Of a DNA stretch of 9,080 nt, positions 1 through 7,001 are shown one piece after another. The notes under the pieces were generated by a model. The model saw nothing but the letters and a program-made list of their open reading frames with translations, was not told the DNA's origin and searched no databases. Positions within the stretch are counted from its first letter, which is position 1. The number at the start of each line of letters is the position of its first letter. Source of the stretch: an uncultured Caulobacteraceae bacterium (lineage in GTDB: Bacteria; Pseudomonadota; Alphaproteobacteria; Caulobacterales; TH1-2); the NCBI GenBank assembly GCA_937967425.1, contig CALBST010000127.1, forward strand, positions 1 through 9,080. The letters run 5' to 3'. A program made the translations under genes and the position numbers.

Positions 1-1719
1 GACATCAAAGTTGTGGTGAACGGCGCCGGCGCCGCCGGACTGTCTTGCATTGCGCTCATCAAGCAGCTCGGCGTGCCGCATGAGAACGTCATCGCGCTCG
101 ACCGCGAAGGCGTTGTCTATCGCGGCCGAGAGAAAGGCATGGATCAGTTCAAATCCGTGCATGCGATCGACACCAAAGCGCGCACGCTCGCTGACGCGAT
201 GAAAGGCGCCGACGTCTTTATGGGCCTCTCCGTCGCCGGCGCGGTGACGCAAGAGATGGTGAAGTCGATGGCGAAGAAGCCGATCATCTTCGCCATGGCC
301 AATCCCGACCCGGAGATCACGCCGGAGGCCGTGCACGAAGTACGCAAAGACGCGATCGTGGCGACGGGCCGCTCGGACTATCCGAACCAGGTCAACAACG
401 TTCTGGGCTTTCCCTACATCTTCCGCGGCGCGCTCGATGTGCGCGCGCGGACGATCAATGAAGAAATGAAGGTCGCCGCCGCGCGCGCACTTGCGAACCT
501 GGCAAAGCAAGACGTGCCGGACGAAGTGGCGGCCGCATATCATGGGCGGCGGCCGAAGTTCGGGCCGGACTACATCATCCCGGCCCCGTTCGATCCGCGG
601 CTCATCTCGGAAATTCCGCCCTATGTGGCGCAAGCAGCGATGGATACGGGCGTGGCCCGGAAGCCCATTCCCGACATGCAGGCCTACAAGCATAGCCTCG
701 CGCAACGCCTCGATCCGACTGCGGCGATGATGCAGCGCGTCCAGACGGTCGTGCGCCGTAAACCAAAGTGCATCGTGTTTGCCGAGGGCGAAGAACCTTC
801 GGTCATCCGCGCGGCCTATGCCTTCCGCGAGCTTGGGCTCGGCAACCCGGTGCTCGTCGGGCGCGAGGAAACAGTGCGCGCGAACATGGCGAGCGTTGGC
901 GTGCCTGAGAACGCCGAACTCCAAATCGTCAATGCGCGCCTCTCGGAGAATAACGGCCTCTACGCGGACTTTCTCTATAAGCGCCTACAGCGCTTCGGCT
1001 TCCTGCATCGCGATGCGCAGCGCCTGGTGAACCTCGATCGAAATGTGTTCGGCGCCTGCATGGTGGCGATGGGCCACGCCGACGGCATGGTCACCGGCGT
1101 GACGCGCAACTATGCCACCGCGCTCGATGATATCGTGAAGGTGATCGACCCTGCCCCGCGCGAGCGCGTCATGGGTATGTCCGTTGTGCTGATGAAGGGC
1201 CGGACGCTGTTCATCAGCGATACGGCCGTAGCTGAGTTTCCCGATCCGCCGGAGCTGGCGCAAATCGTCCTTCAATCGGCGGCGATGGCGAGGCAGTTCG
1301 GCGTGACGCCGCGCGTGGCGCTGATCTCGCATTCGACCTTCGGCAATCCGAAGATGGAGCGCTCGGAGAAGATCCGCGAGGCCGTGACGCTGCTCGATCG
1401 GCGCGAGGACGTCGAGTTCGAGTACGAGGGCGAGATGAACGTCGATGTCGCGCTCAACCCGGACATGCGCGAGCTCTATCCGTTCTCGCGGCTAACGGAT
1501 GTTGCGAACGTGCTGGTGATGCCGGCGCTACACTCAGCCTCTATCGCAACCAGCCTGCTGACCACGGCCGGCGGCGCCACCGTGATCGGGCCGGTGCTGA
1601 CCGGGCTCTCCAAGCCCATCCAGATCGCGCCGCTCGGCGGCACGGTATCGGACATCGTCAGCTACGCGACCCTTGCCGCGTTCCAGGCGGCGGAGGCGAA
1701 GGGCGAGACGAAGCCCTAA
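1..1719 (+). CDS. maeB: NADP-type malic enzyme with C-terminal phosphotransacetylase-like domain (5' end missing)
   Basis: This is a malic enzyme, which oxidatively decarboxylates malate to pyruvate with reduction of NAD(P), in the cytosol. The frame is open from base 1, so the gene begins upstream of the window; 572 residues are present, against about 760 in full-length MaeB proteins. What is missing is the N-terminal malate-binding part. The fragment begins in the Rossmann domain: the dinucleotide motif NGAGAAG lies at fragment residues 7-13, and the malic enzyme signatures FAMANPDPE (about 97-105) and DYPNQVNNVLGFP (about 126-138) follow. From about residue 250 (KPKCIVFAEGEE) to the end there is a phosphotransacetylase-like domain of about 320 residues. 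In characterised fusions this domain is not an active phosphotransacetylase but mediates allosteric control, for instance by acetyl-CoA. Here the usual DLSRG catalytic motif reads IAPLGG (about 542-547). The TAA stop overlaps the stop of the convergent permease gene. Confidence 0.95.
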   Translation, partial: DIKVVVNGAGAAGLSCIALIKQLGVPHENVIALDREGVVYRGREKGMDQFKSVHAIDTKARTLADAMKGADVFMGLSVAGAVTQEMVKSMAKKPIIFAMANPDPEITPEAVHEVRKDAIVATGRSDYPNQVNNVLGFPYIFRGALDVRARTINEEMKVAAARALANLAKQDVPDEVAAAYHGRRPKFGPDYIIPAPFDPRLISEIPPYVAQAAMDTGVARKPIPDMQAYKHSLAQRLDPTAAMMQRVQTVVRRKPKCIVFAEGEEPSVIRAAYAFRELGLGNPVLVGREETVRANMASVGVPENAELQIVNARLSENNGLYADFLYKRLQRFGFLHRDAQRLVNLDRNVFGACMVAMGHADGMVTGVTRNYATALDDIVKVIDPAPRERVMGMSVVLMKGRTLFISDTAVAEFPDPPELAQIVLQSAAMARQFGVTPRVALISHSTFGNPKMERSEKIREAVTLLDRREDVEFEYEGEMNVDVALNPDMRELYPFSRLTDVANVLVMPALHSASIATSLLTTAGGATVIGPVLTGLSKPIQIAPLGGTVSDIVSYATLAAFQAAEAKGETKP

Positions 1720-3479
1720 GCCGGCGCGGGCTCTTCCCTCACTTCCGTCACCGGCGGCGTTTTACGCATCACGGCCAGCGCGAAGATCAGCGCAAAGACG
1801 CCGATCACTGCGGAGTAGATAAAGAAGGTCATGTAGCCGACGGCGAAGGCCTCGGCGGGCCTGTTATACTCCTGCGCGGCGTGCGCAAACGAATCCGGCG
1901 CAATGTTTGTGAACCAGCTGCGCAACCAATTGCTCTCGCCAGCCGCCGCGGCCGCTGTCCCGCCTTCAACGATGCGGCCAGAGATCGCCGCAAGAATCTT
2001 GCCTGGAAGCGCGTAGAGCGACGAGAAGAGCGCGTACTGCGTGGCTGTGAAGCCCAGGCTTGTGAGGCTCGACATATAAGCTATGAGCGCCGTGCCAGCG
2101 ATACCGGCGGAGATATTGTCGATCGCAATGCACGCGTAGAGACCAGGCAACCACGGACCAGTAAAGATCAGGCCGCTGAATGCGATGTTGGACAGTGGCT
2201 GAACGATAGCGCCGACGAGCAGCGACTTCAGCAGACCGAAACGTGCAACCATCCAGCCGCCAAGGCCCACGCCCAGCATCGACATGACAACACCGAACAA
2301 CTTGCGCGCGCCGGCGATTTCATCGAGCGAGAAGCCGACATCGACGTAGAATGCCGTCATCAAATTGAGCACGAAATCGGCGATGCGATAGACGCAGATC
2401 ATCGCGAGAATGAGCATGCCGGTGCTGCCGTGGCGCTTGAAGAAGTCCTCAAGCGGCTCCTTGAGCGTGCCGGCGAAGTAGGCGCTCGGTCGCGACTTGA
2501 ACATCGGGTAGGTGGCGAAGCCGACGATGCCAAGACCGATCGCGACACCGAACACTTGCCAAACCGCGCCCCAAGGCCTGCCGGTCCACCACTCGCTAAA
2601 CCCGGCCACCGCCCCTTCCATACCGATCCACGGCAACATGAAAGCGAGTGGTTCGGCTTTGCCTGAAATGCCCGCGCCAATGAAACACGCGCCGAAGAGG
2701 ACAAGCGCAATGCGAAGCGTCCATTCCAGCGCCTCGGCCCAAACCGGAGTCTGCTGCGGCGGAAATGGCTTGGGTTCAACGCTTTTTTCGCGCGGCGCGA
2801 ACATCACACCGAGCACGCCGATGCCCATGACGATCGCCATGGCAGAGTAGGAAGCGGTCCAGCCAATGCGGGAAGCAAGGAAGAGTGGCGCGGCGCCCGA
2901 GACGATTACCGCGAAGCGATAGCCCCACTGATACATCGCAGCCATAATGCCCTGCCGCTCGACCGCAGCGACTTCGATCCGCCATGCGTCAATAGCGATG
3001 TCCTGCGTCGCGCCGAAGAACGCCGTCATGGTCGCGAATACCGCGACCATGACAATGAGATTCAAATCCGGATCCGGCTGCACGGCGCCTTCGACGCCGC
3101 CGGCGACGGCGGCGGAGACAGCCGGCATGCTCGCAGCAATCATCCAGATGCCGAAGATCACGCCGGCTTGAGCCAGAAGCATCCACGAGCGGCGCTTACC
3201 AAGAAGCTGGTGCAAGATCGGTATCTTCACGCGGTCGACGATCGGCGCCCAAAGAAATTTGATGGCGTACATGATCGTCACCATGCTGAAGAGCGTGATG
3301 ACATCGAGCGGCAACTTCGCCTGGCGCATCCAGGCGGACATGGTGTCGTAGAGCAGCAGGTTCGGCAGGCCCGCCGAGAACCCAAGCAGCAACATGATGA
3401 TGCTGCGCCTCTCCAGGAAAACGCTCAGCGCTTCCCAGGTTGAACGCTTTGGCGCCGGCGCGGCTTCGGTTTCGGACAT
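1716..3479 (-). CDS. ampG: AmpG-like major facilitator permease (muropeptide importer family)
   Basis: This is a 587-residue polytopic inner-membrane protein of the AmpG branch of the major facilitator superfamily. Characterised members import anhydro-muropeptides released from the cell wall, which feeds peptidoglycan recycling. Family signs are LLGFSAGLPNLLLYDT (31-46), the KFLWAPIVDR segment (74-83), the ATQDIAIDAWRIE motif (157-169) and the C-terminal half with AGTALIAYMSSLTSLGFTAT (461-480). It is about 95 residues longer than E. coli AmpG (491). The extra length lies in a central stretch (about 235-335) that holds two further hydrophobic segments (253-271 and 306-327) and in a loop near 505-545. 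The ATG start is preceded by GGCGGAGAG about 7 bases upstream. The kinase gene ends 18 bases upstream on the same strand, so co-transcription is likely. Membership of the AmpG-like family is clear; the exact substrate, and so the gene symbol, is inferred. Confidence 0.85.
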   Translation of the reverse strand: MSETEAAPAPKRSTWEALSVFLERRSIIMLLLGFSAGLPNLLLYDTMSAWMRQAKLPLDVITLFSMVTIMYAIKFLWAPIVDRVKIPILHQLLGKRRSWMLLAQAGVIFGIWMIAASMPAVSAAVAGGVEGAVQPDPDLNLIVMVAVFATMTAFFGATQDIAIDAWRIEVAAVERQGIMAAMYQWGYRFAVIVSGAAPLFLASRIGWTASYSAMAIVMGIGVLGVMFAPREKSVEPKPFPPQQTPVWAEALEWTLRIALVLFGACFIGAGISGKAEPLAFMLPWIGMEGAVAGFSEWWTGRPWGAVWQVFGVAIGLGIVGFATYPMFKSRPSAYFAGTLKEPLEDFFKRHGSTGMLILAMICVYRIADFVLNLMTAFYVDVGFSLDEIAGARKLFGVVMSMLGVGLGGWMVARFGLLKSLLVGAIVQPLSNIAFSGLIFTGPWLPGLYACIAIDNISAGIAGTALIAYMSSLTSLGFTATQYALFSSLYALPGKILAAISGRIVEGGTAAAAAGESNWLRSWFTNIAPDSFAHAAQEYNRPAEAFAVGYMTFFIYSAVIGVFALIFALAVMRKTPPVTEVREEPAPA

Positions 3480-3497
3480 GCGTGCTCTCCGCCGCTC

Positions 3498-5294
3498 TTA
3501 TGTGCTGGCGAACGTGGCGGGGTTCGGGCGCTCGGTAAAGCGGGCCGCGACTTGTAGCAGCCGGTTCGCGTCGATCGGTTTGGTGATGAAATCGTCCATG
3601 CCGGCCTTGGCGGCATGAGCGCGCTCTTCATCGCCGGCGTCGGCTGTGAGCGCGATTATCGGCGCGGCGGCGGAGGGCCCTCCCCCGGCGCGGATGCGCT
3701 GGGCGGCCTCGAAACCGTCGAGCCGCGGCATGCGAATGTCGAGCAAGATGAGATCAAAGGCGCCGGCCGAAGCCGCCGCTACCGCCTCCTCGCCGTCCTG
3801 TACGCTAGTGACGTTACAGCCCGCCTTGGTGAGCAGCGTGCGCGCGAGCAACGCATTGATCGGGTTGTCCTCCGCCAGCAGCACGCGAAGGCCGAGCAGC
3901 GGCCGCTCCACCGGCGCCTCCCGTATCACCGCAGGCGGCGGGCGCGCGGTCTCATCGCCAAGCGCGGCACGGACACGTTCGGCGAGCGAGCCTCTGCGCA
4001 CTGGCTTTAGCGTATAGTGTTCGATCCCGGCTGCGCGACACGCCTCAATGATCTGCCGCTGCTCTTGCGGCGCCAGGGCTATCACGGCGCGCGAACTGCG
4101 GCGCAGCGCGTCGATCTCCTCACCGTCGACACCATCATGCCAGTCGAGCAGCACGATGTCGGCGTAGTCGCCGCGCTCGACAGGGACGGCGCCGAGCGAG
4201 GTCGCTACGGCGCGTAGCGTTTGCGTGAGCAACAAGGATGGGCTGACAACGCACATGCGCACGCCGCTGAGAGACGGCGGCGGTTCGCTGTTTGGCGCTA
4301 CTGCAAGCGGCAGCTCAACCCAAAAGCTCGCGCCAAACCCCGGACGCGACACCAGCCCAACCTCGCCGCCCATGGCGAGCGCCAGCTTCTTCACGATGGC
4401 CAAGCCGAGGCCCGCGCCGCCGTGGCGGCGGTTCACGCCGGCATCGGCTTGCGTGAATTCCTCGAAGATCAACGCCTGCTTCTCCGGCGCAACGCCTGGG
4501 CCTGTGTCGCGCACATTGAAGCGCAACCGGCCATTGGGGCGCGGCGCCATCTCAATAACGACGCCGCCCGTCTCGGTGAACTTCACCGCGTTACCGGCGA
4601 GATTGAACAGAATTTGGCGCAGCCGGCCATCATCGCCGATCACGCGCGTTGGCGCGTCGCCGCGCACGGATACGGCGATCTCCAGATGCTTGTCGCGCGC
4701 GCGCGGCGAGAGCAATTCGGCGACGCTTTGCATCGTCGCTTCCGGATCGAACGGCGCGGACTCAAGTTCGACCCGTCCCGCTTCTAGACGCGAGTAGTCC
4801 AGAATTTCCGTGATCAATTCGAGCAGCAGCTCACCCGATTGCTTGATCGCATCGACATAGCTTTGCGCGTTCGGCTCCAGCTTTCCGGTTTCGAGCAAGC
4901 CGGCCATGCCAAGAATGCCGTTGAGCGGCGTGCGCAATTCGTGCGTGAGCGTTGCGAACAAGGTGGTCTTGGCGCGCAGCGCATCTTCAGCGGCGCGGAC
5001 GTGACGAGTTATGTCGCGGGCGATGACAAGGCTAGCGCCATCGGGCAGCTTGCGCTCGGCCCATTCGAACTGACGCCCGTCCGGCGCGGGCGCTTCGAAG
5101 CGGCGTTCGCCGCCCGCGAACTCTGGCGCCTGCGCCCTGCCCCATGGCGGCCGCTGTGGACCGATCCAATGCTTGAAGGTGGCGCGGAAGGTCGGATTGG
5201 CGCGCAACAATGAGCCATCCGCCGCAAGAATTGCGACGGGATCGGGCAGTGCGTCGAAAGCATCGAACGCATGTGTGGCCGCCGGCTGACCCAT
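3498..5294 (-). CDS. Hybrid sensor histidine kinase: PAS, HisKA, HATPase, pseudo-receiver, receiver
   Basis: This 598-residue two-component kinase has no obvious transmembrane segment and is probably cytosolic. The domains in order are: a PAS-like sensor (about 11-100, ending in the typical VIARDITRHVRAAEDAL linker); a HisKA dimerisation domain with phospho-acceptor His118 in THELRTPLNG; an ATPase domain (about 215-330) with N box NLAGNAVKFTETG (231-243), G1 box DTGPGV (263-268), F box FEEF (277-280) and G2 box GGAGLGLAI (292-300); a degenerate receiver (about 343-446); and an intact receiver (about 468-590) with the acidic pair E475/D476, phospho-acceptor Asp519, Thr550 and Lys572. There is no Hpt domain, so onward phosphotransfer would need a separate Hpt protein. 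The gene sits 23 bases after comM and 18 bases before the AmpG-like gene. The Shine-Dalgarno match at the ATG is weak (CGGG), consistent with coupling to comM translation. I cannot assign a signal or named orthologue. Confidence 0.93.
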   Translation of the reverse strand: MGQPAATHAFDAFDALPDPVAILAADGSLLRANPTFRATFKHWIGPQRPPWGRAQAPEFAGGERRFEAPAPDGRQFEWAERKLPDGASLVIARDITRHVRAAEDALRAKTTLFATLTHELRTPLNGILGMAGLLETGKLEPNAQSYVDAIKQSGELLLELITEILDYSRLEAGRVELESAPFDPEATMQSVAELLSPRARDKHLEIAVSVRGDAPTRVIGDDGRLRQILFNLAGNAVKFTETGGVVIEMAPRPNGRLRFNVRDTGPGVAPEKQALIFEEFTQADAGVNRRHGGAGLGLAIVKKLALAMGGEVGLVSRPGFGASFWVELPLAVAPNSEPPPSLSGVRMCVVSPSLLLTQTLRAVATSLGAVPVERGDYADIVLLDWHDGVDGEEIDALRRSSRAVIALAPQEQRQIIEACRAAGIEHYTLKPVRRGSLAERVRAALGDETARPPPAVIREAPVERPLLGLRVLLAEDNPINALLARTLLTKAGCNVTSVQDGEEAVAAASAGAFDLILLDIRMPRLDGFEAAQRIRAGGGPSAAAPIIALTADAGDEERAHAAKAGMDDFITKPIDANRLLQVAARFTERPNPATFAST

Positions 5295-5317
5295 GGCCCG
5301 ATCAGAAGCTGCGGCGG

Positions 5318-6841
5318 TTAAGAAACCTTAGCGAAACCGCTCTGATCTGCGCTTGCCCATTGGCGTTTCAGGCTGAGCGCTTCGGCGATGTGGATACGCC
5401 GGAGCGCATCTGAACCGTCTAGATCGGCAATGGTGCGCGCGACCTTCAGTGTTCGATGGTAAGCGCGCGCCGATAGCGCCAGCGTTTCGGCTGCTTTCGA
5501 AAGCAGGGCCGCGCCAGGCGCATCCGGCGCCGCCACCCTCTCCAACGCCTCCAGATCAAGCATTGCATTGAGGCCGGCGCCGCGTGCGGATTGCGCGTCA
5601 CGCGCACGGCACACGCGCGCGGCGGCTTCGGCGGTGCCTTCCACGGGCGGTGGCAGGGTGAGATCTGCGGCGGTGACGGGCGGCACATCGAGCTGAATGT
5701 CGATCCGGTCGAGTAGCGGGCCAGAGAGACGTGCTTGGTACTCGATAGCGCAGCGCGGACCGCGGCGGCACGCGCCCGCGCCCGGCCCTCCTCCGCACCG
5801 GCACGGATTCATCGCGGCGGCGAGCAGAATGCGCGCTGGGTATGTGACGTGATGGTTGGCGCGGGCGATCAGAACTTCACCCGTCTCGAGCGGCTGGCGC
5901 AAAGCATCGAGCGCCTGCGACGAGAACTCCGGCAGCTCGTCCAGGAAAAGCACGCCTTGGTGCGCGAGGCTGATTTCACCCGGCTTTGCACGCAATCCGC
6001 CGCCGACAAGTGCGGCCATCGAGGCGGAATGATGCGGCGCACGGAACGGCCGCGTGCGCGTAAGACGGCCGCGCTCAAGCAATCCCGCAACCGAATGCAG
6101 CATCGAGACTTCGAGCAATTCTTCTGATGAAAGCGGCGGCAAAAGACCCGGCAAACGTTGCGCCAGCATCGATTTGCCGGCGCCTGGCGGGCCAACGAAG
6201 AGAATGTTGTGAGCGCCGGCCGCTGCGATTTCGAGGGCGCGTTTGGCTTGCTCCTGCCCGCGCACATCGCGCAAATCAGGCACGCTTGCGCCTGAAATCA
6301 AATCACCGCGCTCCGGCGGCTTGATCGAGGCGCCGCCGCGGAAGTGGTTGACGAGCGAAAGCAAAGAGGGCGCGGCGATCACTTCGCCACCCGCCCAAGC
6401 CGCCTCCGCGCCGCACGCTTCGGGGCATATAAAAGCTGAGTCCATCGCATGTGCCGCCATGGCGGCGGGCAGCGCACCCGGCGCCGGCGCAAGCGAACCA
6501 TCGAGACCAACTTCGCCGAAGCACACCACGCCATCGAGCGCGTCATGCGGCAGCGCGCCGATCGCGGCCATCATCGCCAGCGCGATCGGCAGATCGTAGT
6601 GCGTCCCCTCTTTCGGCATGTCGGCGGGCGCGAGATTGACGACGAGACGCCCAGCCGGAATCGCGAGGCCGATCGAAGCAAAAGCAGCGCGGACACGCTC
6701 GCGCGATTCAGAGACGGCCTTGTCGCCCAGGCCAACAATGACAATGCCAGGCGTGCCGCCCGTCATCTGCACTTGAACCTCGACGCGGCGCGCTTCGAGT
6801 CCGGCAAAAGCTACGGTGGTTGCGTTGGCGCAGGTCTGCAT
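5318..6841 (-). CDS. comM: ComM/YifB family AAA+ ATPase (Mg chelatase-like)
   Basis: This is a 507-residue protein, the usual length for ComM/YifB. Family members are hexameric AAA+ helicases; ComM promotes branch migration when transforming DNA is integrated by homologous recombination. An N-terminal ChlI/Lon-like domain (about 20-140) contains GIVIVGLGDKAVSESRERVR. Next comes the Mg chelatase-type ATPase core with Walker A GPPGAGKS (217-224) and Walker B GVLFLDELPEF (296-306, D301/E302). The FRAPHHSAS segment (266-274) and the SGPLLDRIDI motif (373-382) are also present. The four-cysteine cluster typical of the family is seen at C347, C349, C358 and C364. The C-terminal domain has the conserved SARAYHRTLKVARTIADLDG (458-477). 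The ATG start is supported by AAGGGCGG ending 5 bases upstream. The gene is first in a likely operon with the hybrid kinase and AmpG-like permease, and its upstream region carries LexA-like and DnaA-like sites. Confidence 0.95.
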   Translation of the reverse strand: MQTCANATTVAFAGLEARRVEVQVQMTGGTPGIVIVGLGDKAVSESRERVRAAFASIGLAIPAGRLVVNLAPADMPKEGTHYDLPIALAMMAAIGALPHDALDGVVCFGEVGLDGSLAPAPGALPAAMAAHAMDSAFICPEACGAEAAWAGGEVIAAPSLLSLVNHFRGGASIKPPERGDLISGASVPDLRDVRGQEQAKRALEIAAAGAHNILFVGPPGAGKSMLAQRLPGLLPPLSSEELLEVSMLHSVAGLLERGRLTRTRPFRAPHHSASMAALVGGGLRAKPGEISLAHQGVLFLDELPEFSSQALDALRQPLETGEVLIARANHHVTYPARILLAAAMNPCRCGGGPGAGACRRGPRCAIEYQARLSGPLLDRIDIQLDVPPVTAADLTLPPPVEGTAEAAARVCRARDAQSARGAGLNAMLDLEALERVAAPDAPGAALLSKAAETLALSARAYHRTLKVARTIADLDGSDALRRIHIAEALSLKRQWASADQSGFAKVS

Positions 6842-6853
6842 CGCGACCGCCCT

Positions 6854-6862
6854 TTATCCACA
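6854..6862 (-). promoter_or_regulatory. Consensus DnaA box in the comM leader
   Basis: The plus strand reads TTATCCACA, a perfect match to the strong DnaA-box consensus TTATNCACA; on the comM strand it reads TGTGGATAA. It ends 13 bases before the comM start and shares its last base with the AAGGGCGG Shine-Dalgarno region. It would fall just downstream of the transcription start expected from the proposed promoter. DnaA acts as a transcription factor in several alphaproteobacteria, so a role in timing comM expression is possible. It is a single box and there is no cluster, so this is not a replication origin. Confidence 0.4.
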
Positions 6863-6875
6863 AGCGATGCGGGAT

Positions 6876-6903
6876 ATCGTACAGAATTAGAACAAAAGGG
6901 CAA
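6876..6903 (-). promoter_or_regulatory. Candidate sigma-70-type promoter for comM
   Basis: On the comM strand a -35-like TTGCCC (6903-6898) and a -10-like TACGAT (6881-6876) are separated by 16 bases. Each matches the consensus at four of six positions. The stretch is distinctly more A/T-rich than its surroundings and sits in the only sizeable intergenic region, 35 to 62 bases upstream of the comM start. No competing better pair was seen. It would serve comM, the hybrid kinase and the AmpG-like gene. Confidence 0.4.
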
Positions 6904-6915
6904 CAGAAAATGAAC
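6879..6915 (-). promoter_or_regulatory. LexA-like operator array over the comM promoter (GTTC-N7 repeats)
   Basis: Read on the comM strand, four 4-base half-sites follow each other with an exact 11-base period: GTTC (6915-6912), GTTG (6904-6901), GTTC (6893-6890) and GTAC (6882-6879), each separated by 7 bases. This gives 14 of 16 matches to a tandem GTTC array. The alphaproteobacterial LexA operator is the direct repeat GTTC-N7-GTTC, so overlapping near-consensus sites are present; the middle pair GTTG-N7-GTTC matches 7 of 8 positions. The array covers the proposed -35 and spacer, where repressor binding would block transcription. Control of comM by the SOS response fits its recombination role. 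No single pair is a perfect operator, hence the moderate confidence. Confidence 0.5.
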
Positions 6916-6919
6916 GCGA

Positions 6920-6934
6920 TCGCGCGCTGCGCGA
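6920..6934 (-). terminator. Possible weak terminator hairpin after the BON lipoprotein gene
   Basis: On the minus strand TCGCGC and GCGCGA form a perfect 6-bp stem (6934-6929 with 6925-6920) around a 3-base loop. It is followed by a T-enriched but interrupted stretch (TTCATTTTCTGTT, about 6916-6904). It lies 67 bases after the BON gene stop and just before the comM promoter, where a terminator would be expected. The short stem and broken T tract make intrinsic termination uncertain. Confidence 0.25.
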
Positions 6935-7001
6935 AGCGATACCCAGATTTACTCCCAGCCGCGGCGCGACGCCATCCAAATCGAGGGAATTTAAGAGAAA
7001 A

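Noticed and set aside
1712..1732. Inverted repeat AGCCC/GGGCT at the convergent stop codons
   Set aside because: Only five base pairs around an 11-base loop with no T run on either strand, so it does not look like an intrinsic terminator.
1881..2666. 261-codon plus-strand open frame antisense to the AmpG-like gene
   Set aside because: The product is low-complexity and rich in Arg, Ala, Glu and His with no recognisable domain. It is the mirror of a well-supported membrane protein gene, as is common in GC-rich DNA.
4221..4797. Two overlapping plus-strand frames of 188 and 190 codons antisense to the kinase
   Set aside because: The kinase frame on the other strand carries every expected motif. 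These frames have no motif and arise from codon bias.
6854..6862. DnaA box as a sign of a replication origin
   Set aside because: It is a single box with no cluster, no A/T-rich unwinding region and no origin-linked genes such as dnaA, dnaN, hemE or parAB in the window.
6449..6913. 154-codon plus-strand frame antisense to the comM 5' region and promoter
   Set aside because: No motif; it runs across the comM promoter and leader only because stop codons are scarce.
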